Shown: positions 9,083 through 18,513, counted from the stretch's first letter. The stretch is DNA of 64,000 bases from Bacteriovorax sp. PP10 (GCF_035013165.1 NZ_JAYGJQ010000002.1:682001-746000); one strand, 5' to 3'. The notes: generated by a model from the letters alone, not told the origin. Made by a program: numbers and translations.

Positions 9083-9633
9083 GTTTAAATATTTCTTACC
9101 AGTTTAATGATATCACCTTAGATAAAACCATTACACCAATATGGGCAGAACAAATTAAGCGCTGGAGTCAGCTGGATGAGGCCTCTTTTGTTTTAGCAGA
9201 AGCTGTTTCAAAGAATATGGATTTCTTCGGGGAAGGTTTTGATCAGTTGGTTGTTGTTTCTACTCAAGGATCTCTTCATACCGATCGCCTGTTCGTGAAT
9301 GATGTAAAGATCTCACCATCAAATTTTGTTCACACACTACCAAACGTGCGATCAATCGTGTTTTCAGTTCTGACTAAATGGGAAGGACCGCTATTTTGTC
9401 TTTCACAGGGAACTCATTCTCTTGTTTCATTTTTAAATGAAGCTAGGCTGGTTCATCAGGATCAAAAAACGTTAGTGATCAGTTTAAATAAATTAAATAA
9501 TATCCATCAGTGTGACTTTTACCTGGTTGGAAAAAATTGTAAGAACTCTCAGTACACTTTTACAAGTGCCGACCAAATCGAAAGTGATTTCACTTTTAGG
9601 TCGAAGCTGATGAGCTTAAGGAAGATGAATTAA
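9079..9633 (+). CDS. Short ketosynthase-like protein, probable chain-length-factor partner
   Basis: 184 residues, about half of a ketosynthase. The layout (ISPSNFVHTLPN, then GPLFCLSQGTHS near residues 112-123) follows the N-terminal half of the thiolase fold as seen in the short Ketoacyl-synt_2 proteins of aryl polyene clusters. There is no histidine pair, so it should not condense chains by itself. It overlaps the ketosynthase before it (ATGA) and the ammonia-lyase after it (TAATG). A heteromeric partner that sets chain length is the likely role, by analogy. Confidence 0.68.
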   Translation: MSLNISYQFNDITLDKTITPIWAEQIKRWSQLDEASFVLAEAVSKNMDFFGEGFDQLVVVSTQGSLHTDRLFVNDVKISPSNFVHTLPNVRSIVFSVLTKWEGPLFCLSQGTHSLVSFLNEARLVHQDQKTLVISLNKLNNIHQCDFYLVGKNCKNSQYTFTSADQIESDFTFRSKLMSLRKMN

Positions 9634-11198
9634 TGAAATACGTAATCGGCGCAAAACATATTAGCTTTGCAGACGTGCTCAAAATGCACCATGAAGAAGA
9701 AATTGATTTCGATCAAGAACTTATCGAGAGAGTGAATAAGTCTCACGAAAACTTTAAGCGCCATTTCGCTAAAGAAATTCCGATCTATGGAGTGACGACT
9801 GGTTTCGGTGACAGCTGCCACCGCTCTGTTCGAAATGAAGACTCGGAAATCCTGCAAGACAACCTTGTGTCTTATCTGATGATGGGAACAGGAAAGAATT
9901 TATCTAAAGACGTTGGTGCTTCAATGCTACTTTTTAGAATCATCTCACTTTCACGTGGGTATTCTGGAGTTTCAATTGAACTGCTTAACAAAATGAAAGA
10001 GCTCTACAATAAAAAAATCTTCCCAGTGATTCCAAGAGAAGGATCTTTAGGAGCAAGTGGAGATTTAATCCCACTAGCGTACATTGCCAACAATGTTCGT
10101 GGCCAGGGAAGAGTTTATTATAAAAATGAAGAATGTGACCTTGAAACTTTAGTGGCCAGTGGAGTGTACACACCTCATAAGCTGCTACCGAAAGAAGGTC
10201 TGGCCATGGTTAATGGTACGACAAGTATGACGGCACTAAGCTTTCACAACTTCCAGCTGGGAACTTATCTAAACGAACTAGCGATGCTTTGCTCGGGATG
10301 GTTATGTTTAACAATCCATGGAAGAGTTGAGGCCTTCGGAACACTTGTTAACAACGAAGCTAAAAAGTTCGCAGGACAAAGTTTTGCTGCTGAAAAAATC
10401 ACTGAAATTCTAACGAAAGAAAATTATACAGGTGTAAGCTACCACGCGATCAACAAAAACGCTGAAGATGGTCTTACAACTCACTTGGTTCAAGATCCAT
10501 ACTCACTAAGATGTGCTCCACAAGTTTTAGGCCCGGTGTCTGATACTCTAAGCATGATTGAGCAGTGGATTGAAATGGAAATCAACGGCGTTTCAGACAA
10601 TCCTCTTTTTGATCAGGAAGACCGACTTGCTAACGGTGGAAACTTTTACGGTGGCTACCTTGCTCACTCAATGGATTATCTAAAAATCTGTATGGGAAAT
10701 ATTGCTGACCTAATGGACAGACAATTAACTCTTTTAATCAGTGAAAAAACCAATCGTGGGTTAACTCCCAACCTTGCGAACTGGGAAGGAATTGATATCG
10801 AAAAACGCCACCTGTCTCACGGACTAAAAGGCGTTCATCAAAACGTTTCAGCGATCACCTCTGACATCATGGCAAAGTGTATCCCCAATACAATTTTCAG
10901 CCGCTCTTCAGAGTCACATAACCAGGATAAGGTTTCTCTTGGTATGACGGCCGCAGTTCAAAGCAGCGAGCAGTTAGAAGTATTAGTGACAGTTTTTGCT
11001 TGTTACTTATGTTGTCTTGCTCAGGCCGTAGACCTGAGAAAAATAAAGCTTCAAGGTGAAGTCTCAAAAAGATACTACGACCTTGTTCGCTCACAAATCC
11101 CGTTTGTTGAAAAAGATATGAGATTAGATATTGGCATTATGAAATTAAGAGACAGATTGCTTGTTGAAGCAAAGGAGAGAGGACATGTCTTCGTATGA
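9633..11198 (+). CDS. HAL/PAL/TAL family aromatic amino acid ammonia-lyase
   Basis: 521 residues, the usual length for bacterial HAL/TAL enzymes. The Ala141-Ser142-Gly143 triad in GSLGASGDLIPL forms the MIO cofactor, and the catalytic loop Tyr52 in YGVTTGFGD is present. The loop that reads Ser-His in histidases reads Tyr-Leu here (81-82), which argues for an aromatic substrate such as tyrosine. In flexirubin and some aryl polyene pathways this enzyme makes 4-coumarate as starter. Translationally coupled (TAATG) to the gene before; overlaps the halogenase gene by 14 bp. Confidence 0.9.
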   Translation: MKYVIGAKHISFADVLKMHHEEEIDFDQELIERVNKSHENFKRHFAKEIPIYGVTTGFGDSCHRSVRNEDSEILQDNLVSYLMMGTGKNLSKDVGASMLLFRIISLSRGYSGVSIELLNKMKELYNKKIFPVIPREGSLGASGDLIPLAYIANNVRGQGRVYYKNEECDLETLVASGVYTPHKLLPKEGLAMVNGTTSMTALSFHNFQLGTYLNELAMLCSGWLCLTIHGRVEAFGTLVNNEAKKFAGQSFAAEKITEILTKENYTGVSYHAINKNAEDGLTTHLVQDPYSLRCAPQVLGPVSDTLSMIEQWIEMEINGVSDNPLFDQEDRLANGGNFYGGYLAHSMDYLKICMGNIADLMDRQLTLLISEKTNRGLTPNLANWEGIDIEKRHLSHGLKGVHQNVSAITSDIMAKCIPNTIFSRSSESHNQDKVSLGMTAAVQSSEQLEVLVTVFACYLCCLAQAVDLRKIKLQGEVSKRYYDLVRSQIPFVEKDMRLDIGIMKLRDRLLVEAKERGHVFV

Positions 11199-12375
11199 TG
11201 TAATTGTTGTTGGTGGTGGCCCAGGTGGATGCACGACTGCAACTTATCTTGCTTTAAAAGGGCATAAAGTATTATTGATTGAAAAAGAAGTTTTCCCACG
11301 TTTTAAAATTGGTGAATCTCTTCTTCCATTTTCTATGGAAGTTATGAAGGAAACTGGTTTTTATGATGTGCTTTCGTCAGGAAAGTATATTCAAAAAAAT
11401 GGCGCCTACTTTTTTGATTCAGTAACAAACGACAATATCTACTTCGATTTCGCCAATGGTGGAAAAGCAGAATTCCCTCATGCTTATGAAGTGATCCGCT
11501 CTGAATTTGATAAAGACCTTCTTGAGTACGCTCAGAAAAAAGGTGTAGAAGTCAGACAACCGGAAGAATTCGTCAACGCTGAATTCAGCGATACAGGCGT
11601 CATGGTAAAAACCAACAAAGGGATTTATCACTCGAAGTATATCGTTGATGGAAGTGGAAGAGCTTCGATTGTAACGAGCCCATTCCAAAAGAAAGTTAAA
11701 AACCCATTCTATATAAATAACTTTGCCGTTTTCGCTCACTTTGAAGGCGTTGACCGCAGTTACTTAAAAAGTGAAGGGGATATCTGTGTTGGTATCTTAA
11801 AAAATAAAGCATGGTCTTGGACTATTCCATTTAAAGGAAACACGACTTCAGTGGGAATCGTATCAACTCAGGAATTTGTAGTTGAAATGCAACAAAGTGA
11901 AGAGTTTTTCGACCAACGTGTAGCTGACAATCCATTTTTCCACCAGATTATGAAAAATGCGAAACGCACGTCACCTTTCATGATTCAATCAAACTTCTCA
12001 TACGCTAACGAAAAATTTGTCGGCAACAGATGGGGAACAGTTGGGGATGCCATGAGCTTCCTTGATCCAGTATTCAGCTCTGGAGTTCACGTTTCATTGA
12101 TGTCAGCAAAATACCTTTCAACAAATATCGACTTCGCTTTAAGAAACGGTGAAATCGGCCTTGATGATCCGGCCAACGTTCATAATTATGAAGAGCTGAT
12201 GAAAATGGGTGTTGGAAGATTCCATAACCTTCTGCAGATTTTTTATGAAGGAGACTTCATTAATAAAATTAGAAATATCGAAGGCAAGGAGCACTCAATG
12301 GGTGCCATGATTGCAGCAGTATCAGGTGGAATGTGGCGTGACTCAAACTCGCTTATGAGATTTGGTATTCTATAA
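11185..12375 (+). CDS. Flavin-dependent halogenase-like monooxygenase
   Basis: 396 residues from the ATG at 11185, chosen because AAGGAGAG lies just upstream and GGGPGG (10-15) then sits near the N terminus. GESLLP at 43-48 is typical of PltA/CmlS-type enzymes. WSWTIP at 210-215 is the WxWxIP signature that separates flavin-dependent halogenases from ordinary monooxygenases. GDAMSFLDPVFSSGVH near residue 290 is the second FAD contact. It would add chlorine or bromine to the aromatic head, as in xanthomonadins and chlorinated flexirubins. The aryl-ACP substrate is inferred from its neighbours. Confidence 0.8.
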   Translation: MSSYDVIVVGGGPGGCTTATYLALKGHKVLLIEKEVFPRFKIGESLLPFSMEVMKETGFYDVLSSGKYIQKNGAYFFDSVTNDNIYFDFANGGKAEFPHAYEVIRSEFDKDLLEYAQKKGVEVRQPEEFVNAEFSDTGVMVKTNKGIYHSKYIVDGSGRASIVTSPFQKKVKNPFYINNFAVFAHFEGVDRSYLKSEGDICVGILKNKAWSWTIPFKGNTTSVGIVSTQEFVVEMQQSEEFFDQRVADNPFFHQIMKNAKRTSPFMIQSNFSYANEKFVGNRWGTVGDAMSFLDPVFSSGVHVSLMSAKYLSTNIDFALRNGEIGLDDPANVHNYEELMKMGVGRFHNLLQIFYEGDFINKIRNIEGKEHSMGAMIAAVSGGMWRDSNSLMRFGIL

Positions 12376-13617
12376 ATGAAAAAAATAATTATCTGGCGAG
12401 GCCACCACGGAAAGGAGATCTTTGATTTAATTCAAAGCACTCTGAACTCGCCCGATAATTTACTTATTTTGTGCCCGCCTCGTATTGAAGCTCTGGAAGA
12501 CTATTTTTCTTTTTTACCGGATGGGATGATTGAATTTAGAGGAGAGCTTTCAGATCGCTCGAGTCTCATCAATCAATCGAACGTAAACTATCCGGAAAAC
12601 CCAAGCTTCGGTCTTTTTAGTTCAGGAACGACGGATGCCGGTGCAAAGTTGATTTTATATTCTAAGAAAAACTTAGAGTCAGCTTGCGATGGAATTTTTT
12701 CTTTCTTTAAAGATCTCAACATCACAAATGTATTTTCTTACCCTCAGCCCTATCATATTTTTGGTTTGTCACTAGGGTATATCGCTGCGGCCAGATTCGA
12801 CTGGAAGCTAATCTATGAAGATGGGAGCTACTCAAGCGCTCATCATGAAAAATGGGTTCAGGCCGTAGAGACACAAGGTGCGAATCTTTTAACTCTGGGA
12901 ACACCGACACACTTTTTAGATGCGATTACATACACTACTAATAATAGAATTTCTTTAAAACCAAGTAAGGCCTCGATTGCCGGTGGAGCAAAAGTGGAAG
13001 TCTCACTTTGGGACAAAATGCAAAGTGAACTTCGTATTACTAACCCAAGTGTTGGTTACGGTTGTTCAGAAGCAAGCCCAGGTGTCACTCATTTAACTCC
13101 AGGACTTCGTCCGGAAGAAGATGGCGACTTAGGATTTGTTTTACCCAATGGAAAGCTTCTAGAGACTCCAGAAGGTTTTGTGTATCGTGGAGACAATGTT
13201 TGTCTGGCGATTATTCAAAATAAAACGATCACGTTTCCAGCAGGACAATACTTATTGTCTGATACGCTGGCCTTAGATTCAAAAGGTCACTATCACTTTA
13301 AGAAAAGATCAGACCTGATTCTTAACCGCGGTGGAGAGAAATTCTCCCTGGAAGAAATCGAATCAGAAATCAAAAGAACTTTTCAAATCAACTGTGTCGC
13401 AATACCAGTTAAAGACCATAGACTCGGCGAAGAGTTAGGAATTGTTTTTGAAGGGGCACAAAACCTGGATAAAGATATTCACTACAAAGTAAGCGACGTT
13501 TTTAAGCGCAATTTTAAGATTGAATACTTTCTTGGTGTAGAGGCAATCCCCGTGAATGCTAACGCTAAATTCGACCGCAGGAAATGCTCAGAACTCATGA
13601 TGGAGAGGTTAGGATGA
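12376..13617 (+). CDS. Adenylate-forming ligase for the aryl starter unit
   Basis: 413 residues, shorter than usual AMP-binding ligases (about 500-550). The phosphate-binding loop is SSGTTDAGAK (82-91), YGCSEASPG is the aryl/ATP-binding motif, and the small C-terminal domain has GGEKFS and the late lysine in ANAKFDRRK. It should activate the cinnamic or coumaric acid made by the ammonia-lyase and load it on the ACP. The start codon follows the halogenase stop directly. The N-terminal subdomain is shortened, as in the starter ligases of flexirubin and aryl polyene clusters. Confidence 0.82.
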   Translation: MKKIIIWRGHHGKEIFDLIQSTLNSPDNLLILCPPRIEALEDYFSFLPDGMIEFRGELSDRSSLINQSNVNYPENPSFGLFSSGTTDAGAKLILYSKKNLESACDGIFSFFKDLNITNVFSYPQPYHIFGLSLGYIAAARFDWKLIYEDGSYSSAHHEKWVQAVETQGANLLTLGTPTHFLDAITYTTNNRISLKPSKASIAGGAKVEVSLWDKMQSELRITNPSVGYGCSEASPGVTHLTPGLRPEEDGDLGFVLPNGKLLETPEGFVYRGDNVCLAIIQNKTITFPAGQYLLSDTLALDSKGHYHFKKRSDLILNRGGEKFSLEEIESEIKRTFQINCVAIPVKDHRLGEELGIVFEGAQNLDKDIHYKVSDVFKRNFKIEYFLGVEAIPVNANAKFDRRKCSELMMERLG

Positions 13618-14051
13618 ACACAATGACTTCCACTCAAGACCTGGCAGGTTTTTTACCACACCAAGGCCATATGGTTTGGATTGACTACGTTGTTGAAGCA
13701 AATGAAACAGGTGGAACATGCCTGGTAATTGTTGATAAAAATAAATATTATTTTGGAGAAGAACAAGTCAGACAGTCATCGTTCATTGAATGGATGGCAC
13801 AGGGATTTGGTTTTTCCAATGCACTAAAAGTAAAACAAGGTCTGGCACAAGGATCTGTGACTAATGCTTTTTTAGTAGGCTTTAATAATGTGAAGTTTGG
13901 TGACACTCTACCGCAAGAGGCAGAAGAGCTTTTGATCACGACGAACGCCACTAGATCCATCGGCCCCATTACTTATATTGAAGGAAAAGTTCAATCAAAG
14001 GTGAGTGGAGTGATCTATTGCGAAGCTCAGCTAAAATTATTCTCTAACTGA
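13614..14051 (+). CDS. Hotdog-fold dehydratase, ApeP-like
   Basis: 145 residues from the ATG at 13614, which overlaps the ligase stop (ATGA) and has GGAGAGG upstream. FLPHQGHMVWID near the N terminus, then a hydrophobic SFIEWMAQGFGFSNA helix, match the small hotdog dehydratases of aryl polyene clusters. It should make or support the trans double bonds with the other hotdog protein at 7544-7912; the two may form a heterodimer. Last gene of the plus-strand biosynthetic operon, overlapping the convergent hydrolase gene by 15 bp. Confidence 0.78.
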   Translation: MNTMTSTQDLAGFLPHQGHMVWIDYVVEANETGGTCLVIVDKNKYYFGEEQVRQSSFIEWMAQGFGFSNALKVKQGLAQGSVTNAFLVGFNNVKFGDTLPQEAEELLITTNATRSIGPITYIEGKVQSKVSGVIYCEAQLKLFSN

Positions 14052-15263
14052 TGAAGTAATACCTTTAAGCTTAAAATCAAGACCACGATTGTAGTTGTAA
14101 ACAATTCTATCCAGAAGTTGTTTTCCAATATCATTTTTCATGTTCATGGTATTTTCTAAAACCACAACTCCCACTTTAGAGTTGTTATCAAAGCCCATAA
14201 AGCTTGTGTAGCCACTGATGATTCCATTGGCGTAAATCACTTCACGTCTTGATTTCGTAAGTGTTTCAATAAACCATCCAAGACCAACACTTCCTTCTGG
14301 AGTTTTAGTTCGTCTGGCATGGGCCACATCAAAATTCATCTGAACTGGTTCTTTGCTGATCCCCATATTCATTTTTAAAAAGTTAATTAAGTCAGGAGCA
14401 GTAGAGTAAAGACTTCCAGCTGCGCGCAGTCCTCTTTTAATTACCCAAGGCTCCATGTAACGGCCTGCTCTCATAAATGGCGGAGCATCCCCACTGTAAC
14501 CTGAGGCCACGCGGGAAATTTGTTCAGGAGTTAAGTCAAACTTTGTGTCTTTTAAGTGCATAGGAGAAAGGATTTCTTTTTCCAATAAGGCTTCGTAATC
14601 TTTTCCGGGAACAGCATAGTTAAGAAGATTCCCCAGGAGAATATAACCAACATTAGAGTAGCGGTAACGTCCGCTATGAATGGTTCCGAAATCAAATTCA
14701 TTAAAGAAGTCCCACATGTCTTTTTCATCGAAGGTCTTCCAGATATTTTCGCCTGTCCATAAAAAGCTCAGCGTGTTTCCAATCATCGTAAATGACTGGT
14801 GTTCTCCCGGAAGTCCAGAAGAGTGGCCAGAAAGGGATTCAAACGTTAAATCACCCAGGTTTTTAGTGACCGGATGAAATTTATCAGGGAATAGTTTTTT
14901 AATAGGATCTTTGATCGAAAAAACTTTTTGTTGATCAAGTCTCACCATGAGAGAGCTGGTAAAGATTTTTGTTACTGACCCAATCTGAAACAAAGTATCG
15001 GGAGTCATCGGCTCGTTTTTTTCAACGTCCTTATACCCATACGAGTAATAACTTTCACCTTCAGGAGTGACGACAGCAATGACGATTCCTTTAGCGTGAT
15101 GGGTAATGAGTTGATCTTGGGCCAGGTTATCAATGACTGTTTTGATATCGCCGTTGTTGGCCAGGAGTTTTGCCGACTCTTCAGCGGTAAAAACTCCTGG
15201 TGAACTTGAACATGAAATAACAGAAAAGCAAATTGTTGCTAATAGAAAAATCTTTTTAAACAT
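14037..15263 (-). CDS. Beta-lactamase-fold serine hydrolase, lipoprotein
   Basis: 408 residues. The signal peptide ends with VISC (Cys18), so it is a lipoprotein. Class C-type motifs are seen: SVTK at 96-99 with the catalytic Ser96, and YSN (RYRYSNVGY, about residue 200). Families with this layout include DD-peptidases, esterases and AmpC-like enzymes, and peptidoglycan or ester hydrolysis in the periplasm is most likely. A real antibiotic-degrading role is not supported by anything seen. The gene below starts only a few bases away, so it heads or shares a run of minus-strand envelope genes. Confidence 0.85.
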   Translation of the reverse strand: MFKKIFLLATICFSVISCSSSPGVFTAEESAKLLANNGDIKTVIDNLAQDQLITHHAKGIVIAVVTPEGESYYSYGYKDVEKNEPMTPDTLFQIGSVTKIFTSSLMVRLDQQKVFSIKDPIKKLFPDKFHPVTKNLGDLTFESLSGHSSGLPGEHQSFTMIGNTLSFLWTGENIWKTFDEKDMWDFFNEFDFGTIHSGRYRYSNVGYILLGNLLNYAVPGKDYEALLEKEILSPMHLKDTKFDLTPEQISRVASGYSGDAPPFMRAGRYMEPWVIKRGLRAAGSLYSTAPDLINFLKMNMGISKEPVQMNFDVAHARRTKTPEGSVGLGWFIETLTKSRREVIYANGIISGYTSFMGFDNNSKVGVVVLENTMNMKNDIGKQLLDRIVYNYNRGLDFKLKGITSSVRE

Positions 15264-15268
15264 GGGGA

Positions 15269-15712
15269 CTATTTTAGAACTAACTTCACATCCGAAGCAA
15301 TAACTTTATCAGGCTGACCTGCGTTGTTAGAGTCATAAACGTTCTTAATTTTTACAAAATAATCACCTGTCGCAGCAAGAATTTCTTTGTTACCGCAGTA
15401 AACGTGGAATTCTTTGAAAGACTCAGCAGGCAACATGATGTATTGGTCGCTTACTTTACCGATTCCTCTGACAACACCAACAGTTTCTCCTCTTCCGCAT
15501 GTGATTTCGTCTTTTCTAATAACAACAGACTTTCCAGTCGCGCTGTTACCATTAAGAGCTAAATCAAACCCTTTAGATTTAGTTTTGAAAAAAAGCACGT
15601 TCATTTTCGCAACATTTGGAACAGAAAATTCTTTCGTTTGAAGCGGAACGACCACGCTTGAGCACGATGCAGAAAGTAATAGGGCAAGTGATAGAGAAAA
15701 CAGCTTTTTCAT
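15269..15712 (-). CDS. Small lipoprotein of unknown function
   Basis: 147 residues with lipobox SASC (Cys17). The mature part looks like a single beta-rich domain with two cysteines (CGRGE and YCGNKE) that could form a disulfide. GGAG lies upstream of the ATG. It sits 9 bp after the metallophosphatase-cytochrome gene and 5 bp before the beta-lactamase-fold gene, so it is probably co-transcribed with both. Family not recognised. Confidence 0.75.
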   Translation of the reverse strand: MKKLFSLSLALLLSASCSSVVVPLQTKEFSVPNVAKMNVLFFKTKSKGFDLALNGNSATGKSVVIRKDEITCGRGETVGVVRGIGKVSDQYIMLPAESFKEFHVYCGNKEILAATGDYFVKIKNVYDSNNAGQPDKVIASDVKLVLK

Positions 15713-15721
15713 GACGACTCC

Positions 15722-17311
15722 TTAATTGATTCTAGGACAACTCATTTTCTTATAGTTCTCGTTAAATTTCTCATTCACTTTTATTCCACTGTCATACCAC
15801 TCTGGAGATTGATCTTGAGTGTGACAGCCTAGGCACTTATTTTTGATATTAAATTCGATGTCTTTTTGCGCAAGCTTCTTCGTGTCTTTAGTAGGAGAGA
15901 GCTCTTCCACAGCGTGACAGCTTAAACACTGAACGTTGGCGAAGTTACTTTTAACTCCTGCTTTTTTATCCAGAGCAAACCATTGCACAGAAACTTTCTT
16001 AACGTCAGCAGGACTTGCTTTTCTTACTGATTCAACATGAGCACTGATTTTTTTGACTTCATCCCAGTATCCTTTCATCGGTTTGCCTTTGAAAGTCACC
16101 ATGTTCTTTTGAGTTGTGTATCCACGAGGGTCATTGAGTCCAAGAGAGTGGCATCCGATACATGAAAGATTATTGGCCTCATTAACTTTTATTAGAGTCG
16201 TGTAAGCAATGGCGTGAGGAGTACCTTGCCAGAACTCAGCTTGTTTTTTATGAGACTCTAAATAGCTTGCAGCGGTCTTAAACTTCGTTACGTTGGCATT
16301 AACTGATTCGTGAAGAGTTTCACTCATTCCCATTTTAGCTTGCTCTTTAATCTGCAAGTCATTCATCTTTGCTTTATGGTCGTCAATGAAAGCTCTCAGC
16401 GGATTCGGCTCGATATTTCTTTCCAGTTCATCGCGAACTTCGTGCAGCTCATAAGTATCAGTTTGTTTCTTAGAGTTTAAATCAATCTTGATATCACCGA
16501 TGTAATGATTTTTAGAAAGTGTCTGAACCATTTTTACATTCCCTTCGTCTTTTGAGTAACGAAGGAAGCTTTGTGAGTGAGCACCGATAATCCAGTCAAT
16601 AAAAGGAAATTGTTTTGCCAGTTGCTCATCCGGATCAATTCCAGCGTGAGATAAAATAACTAAGCGGTGGTAGTCGTTCTTTTTGTCGTAACCAGCTTTT
16701 GTGATCTCTTCAATAATTCCAGGAAGAGCGTCTGCTGGTTTCGTAAAGTAATGAGCTGCCGGGCCATTGAAGGCTTCAGGATCAACTAAACCCACAAGAA
16801 AGATTTTTGTCTTGTTTCTATCAATGATGGCAAACTTTTTGTGCTTAAGAAGATTCTCATCACTTAAGTTCCCAATTAAGAATTCAAACTTTCTAGAGTT
16901 CGCTACACCCTGAAGAAACTGCACACCCATGGCAAAGTCCTGGTCTCCAGGAACGAAGTACTTAAGTCCAACCTGATCTAAACCAATCGCCAGGTTATTA
17001 GCTGCAAAAGTTAATGAGTCTTTCATTGAAACAGGAACAACTGATGACGGAAAAAAAGTATCTCCCGTATCAACATATAAAAGTTCACTGTCGTTTGAAA
17101 TTTTTGCAAAAAGACCTGCCACTTGCGGAAGCCCACCTAAAGGAAAGTTCCTGCAACCACATGGATGAGTTTCACCACTGATATTGTGAGAAAAAAGTAA
17201 TGAAAACTTCTTCTCCTGTGCGGCCTTGGGAACACTCGTTTTATCGATCTGATCGATAAAGTTTGAGCAAGAGGCAAGAGTCAACAACAGGGGAAGAATA
17301 AGTTTTTTCAT
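15722..17311 (-). CDS. Metallophosphatase fused to a triheme cytochrome c, lipoprotein
   Basis: 529 residues. The signal peptide ends in LASC (Cys15). The N-terminal two thirds resemble a UshA/5'-nucleotidase-type metallophosphatase: FSHNISGETHPCGC, VDTGDTFF, HAGIDPDEQ and IGAHSQ are metal-site-like blocks. The C-terminal third has three heme c motifs, CIGCH, CLSCH and CLGCH. ETHPCGCRNFPLGGL is common in this family of periplasmic multiheme cytochromes. An outer-membrane or periplasmic redox or phosphoester role is likely; the true substrate is unknown. It lies in one operon with CpoB, a small lipoprotein and Pal. Confidence 0.82.
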   Translation of the reverse strand: MKKLILPLLLTLASCSNFIDQIDKTSVPKAAQEKKFSLLFSHNISGETHPCGCRNFPLGGLPQVAGLFAKISNDSELLYVDTGDTFFPSSVVPVSMKDSLTFAANNLAIGLDQVGLKYFVPGDQDFAMGVQFLQGVANSRKFEFLIGNLSDENLLKHKKFAIIDRNKTKIFLVGLVDPEAFNGPAAHYFTKPADALPGIIEEITKAGYDKKNDYHRLVILSHAGIDPDEQLAKQFPFIDWIIGAHSQSFLRYSKDEGNVKMVQTLSKNHYIGDIKIDLNSKKQTDTYELHEVRDELERNIEPNPLRAFIDDHKAKMNDLQIKEQAKMGMSETLHESVNANVTKFKTAASYLESHKKQAEFWQGTPHAIAYTTLIKVNEANNLSCIGCHSLGLNDPRGYTTQKNMVTFKGKPMKGYWDEVKKISAHVESVRKASPADVKKVSVQWFALDKKAGVKSNFANVQCLSCHAVEELSPTKDTKKLAQKDIEFNIKNKCLGCHTQDQSPEWYDSGIKVNEKFNENYKKMSCPRIN

Positions 17312-17336
17312 AATGAATCTCTTTGAAGTAAATCTT

Positions 17337-18149
17337 TTACTTTCTTAGTTTGGCAGCTTCAGTTGCTTCTTTGCTTTTTGGAAAGCGAGAAATCAATTCA
17401 TCGTAAGTCATGTTGGCCTCTTCTTTCGATTTAGTGGCCGTGAATGTCTTACCAAGGTTAAGTAGGGCAGCTGGAGCAAAAGATGAATTTGGATTGTCGC
17501 TGAACACTTTAGAGAAGTGCACTTTTGCAGCGTCATAGTTTTTAGCTTTAAGCTCGATCATTCCAAGATAGTGAGTCGCACCTTCACGGTTCTTCTTACT
17601 AGCTTTTTTGTTATCTGCGACTTCTTTAAAAATAGCTTTAGCGCTTTCTAAGTCTTTTGCCTTATAGGCCTTTAGTCCACCATCAAAAGTCGCAGGAGCA
17701 TCATCAGCATCTAGTTCAACACTATCTGGATTTACTGCTTTTTTTTTTGAACTAGACGGAGCTGGTTTCTCAGAAAGTTTTGCAAGAGAGGCGATAACTT
17801 CTTCGATGTAACCACTTTGGTTGTTAACTTTTTCAGTTAACGCTTTTAAGTATTCAACTGATTTTTTATTAGCTTCTTCCAGAGCATTGATGCGCTCTGA
17901 GAGTTGTTGGTTTTCTTTTAATGTCTGAGCACGGTTGTGATTAGACTCTTCAACTTGACCTGTCAGCCTTTGCATTTGCTCTTCAATTGACTGAAAGCGT
18001 GAGTTACCAGAAGCTGCGGTCTTTTTTGTTTCTTGAATTTCTGAATTTAAGTTTTGAACAGTTTGTTCGCGACGAATGTCTTCCTGAGTTTTACAACCAG
18101 CAAAAGTTACTAAAAGAAGAGCACAAATAAAGATTTGAGAACGTTTCAT
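17337..18149 (-). CDS. cpoB: CpoB/YbgF-like Tol-Pal system protein
   Basis: 270 residues from the ATG that gives MKRSQIF and the lipobox TFAGC; an upstream ATG at 18173 would spoil the signal peptide. A coiled coil (about residues 25-120) is followed by a Ser/Lys-rich linker and three TPR-like repeats (AYKAKDLESAKAIF, then LKAKNYDAAKVHF, then TYDELISRFPKS). CpoB links Tol-Pal to peptidoglycan synthesis at division. E. coli CpoB is periplasmic with no lipid anchor; this one appears to be a lipoprotein. Pal lies two genes upstream in the same operon. Confidence 0.85.
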   Translation of the reverse strand: MKRSQIFICALLLVTFAGCKTQEDIRREQTVQNLNSEIQETKKTAASGNSRFQSIEEQMQRLTGQVEESNHNRAQTLKENQQLSERINALEEANKKSVEYLKALTEKVNNQSGYIEEVIASLAKLSEKPAPSSSKKKAVNPDSVELDADDAPATFDGGLKAYKAKDLESAKAIFKEVADNKKASKKNREGATHYLGMIELKAKNYDAAKVHFSKVFSDNPNSSFAPAALLNLGKTFTATKSKEEANMTYDELISRFPKSKEATEAAKLRK

Positions 18150-18194
18150 GAAATACCTCGTCCAATGAGTCATAAAGAATTTAAAAAATATTAC

Positions 18195-18497
18195 TTATAA
18201 ATTTTCTAACGTCTTCTTTCTGATTGCAACATATTCCGCTCTTTCAGAGTATTTTTTGGATAGAAGTGCGTATTGTTGAGCTTTATTGAAGTACTTACGT
18301 TTGTATGAGGATTTGGCCTTTAGATAATAATACTCGGCCTTTCGGTAAAGCCCTGGAGCTTTGATATCTGCTTGAGCTTCTTTTGCGGCCATGAAGGCCG
18401 TCTGTGCCATGGACATTTCAAGTTTCGGGCGTGTGGTCGTTAAACCACACGCTGAAACAAATAGAACTATGAAAATAAGAAAAATTTTATTTTTCAA
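18195..18497 (-). CDS. Small helical lipoprotein (DUF4398-like)
   Basis: 100 residues; start is a TTG preceded by AAAGG. Lipobox VSAC. The mature part is a helical hairpin with a pattern like AKEAQADIKAPGLYRKAEYYYLKAKSSYKRKYF, as in DUF4398 proteins that lie next to pal in many proteobacteria. It is 16 bp after pal and 45 bp before cpoB, so it belongs to the Tol-Pal operon. A scaffold role at the outer membrane is plausible but not shown. Confidence 0.78.
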   Translation of the reverse strand: MKNKIFLIFIVLFVSACGLTTTRPKLEMSMAQTAFMAAKEAQADIKAPGLYRKAEYYYLKAKSSYKRKYFNKAQQYALLSKKYSERAEYVAIRKKTLENL

Positions 18498-18513
18498 AAC
18501 TGCCTTTCGCTAA

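Noticed and set aside
14037-15263. Antibiotic resistance beta-lactamase.
   Set aside because: SVTK and YSN motifs are shared by many esterases and DD-peptidases; nothing shows drug hydrolysis.
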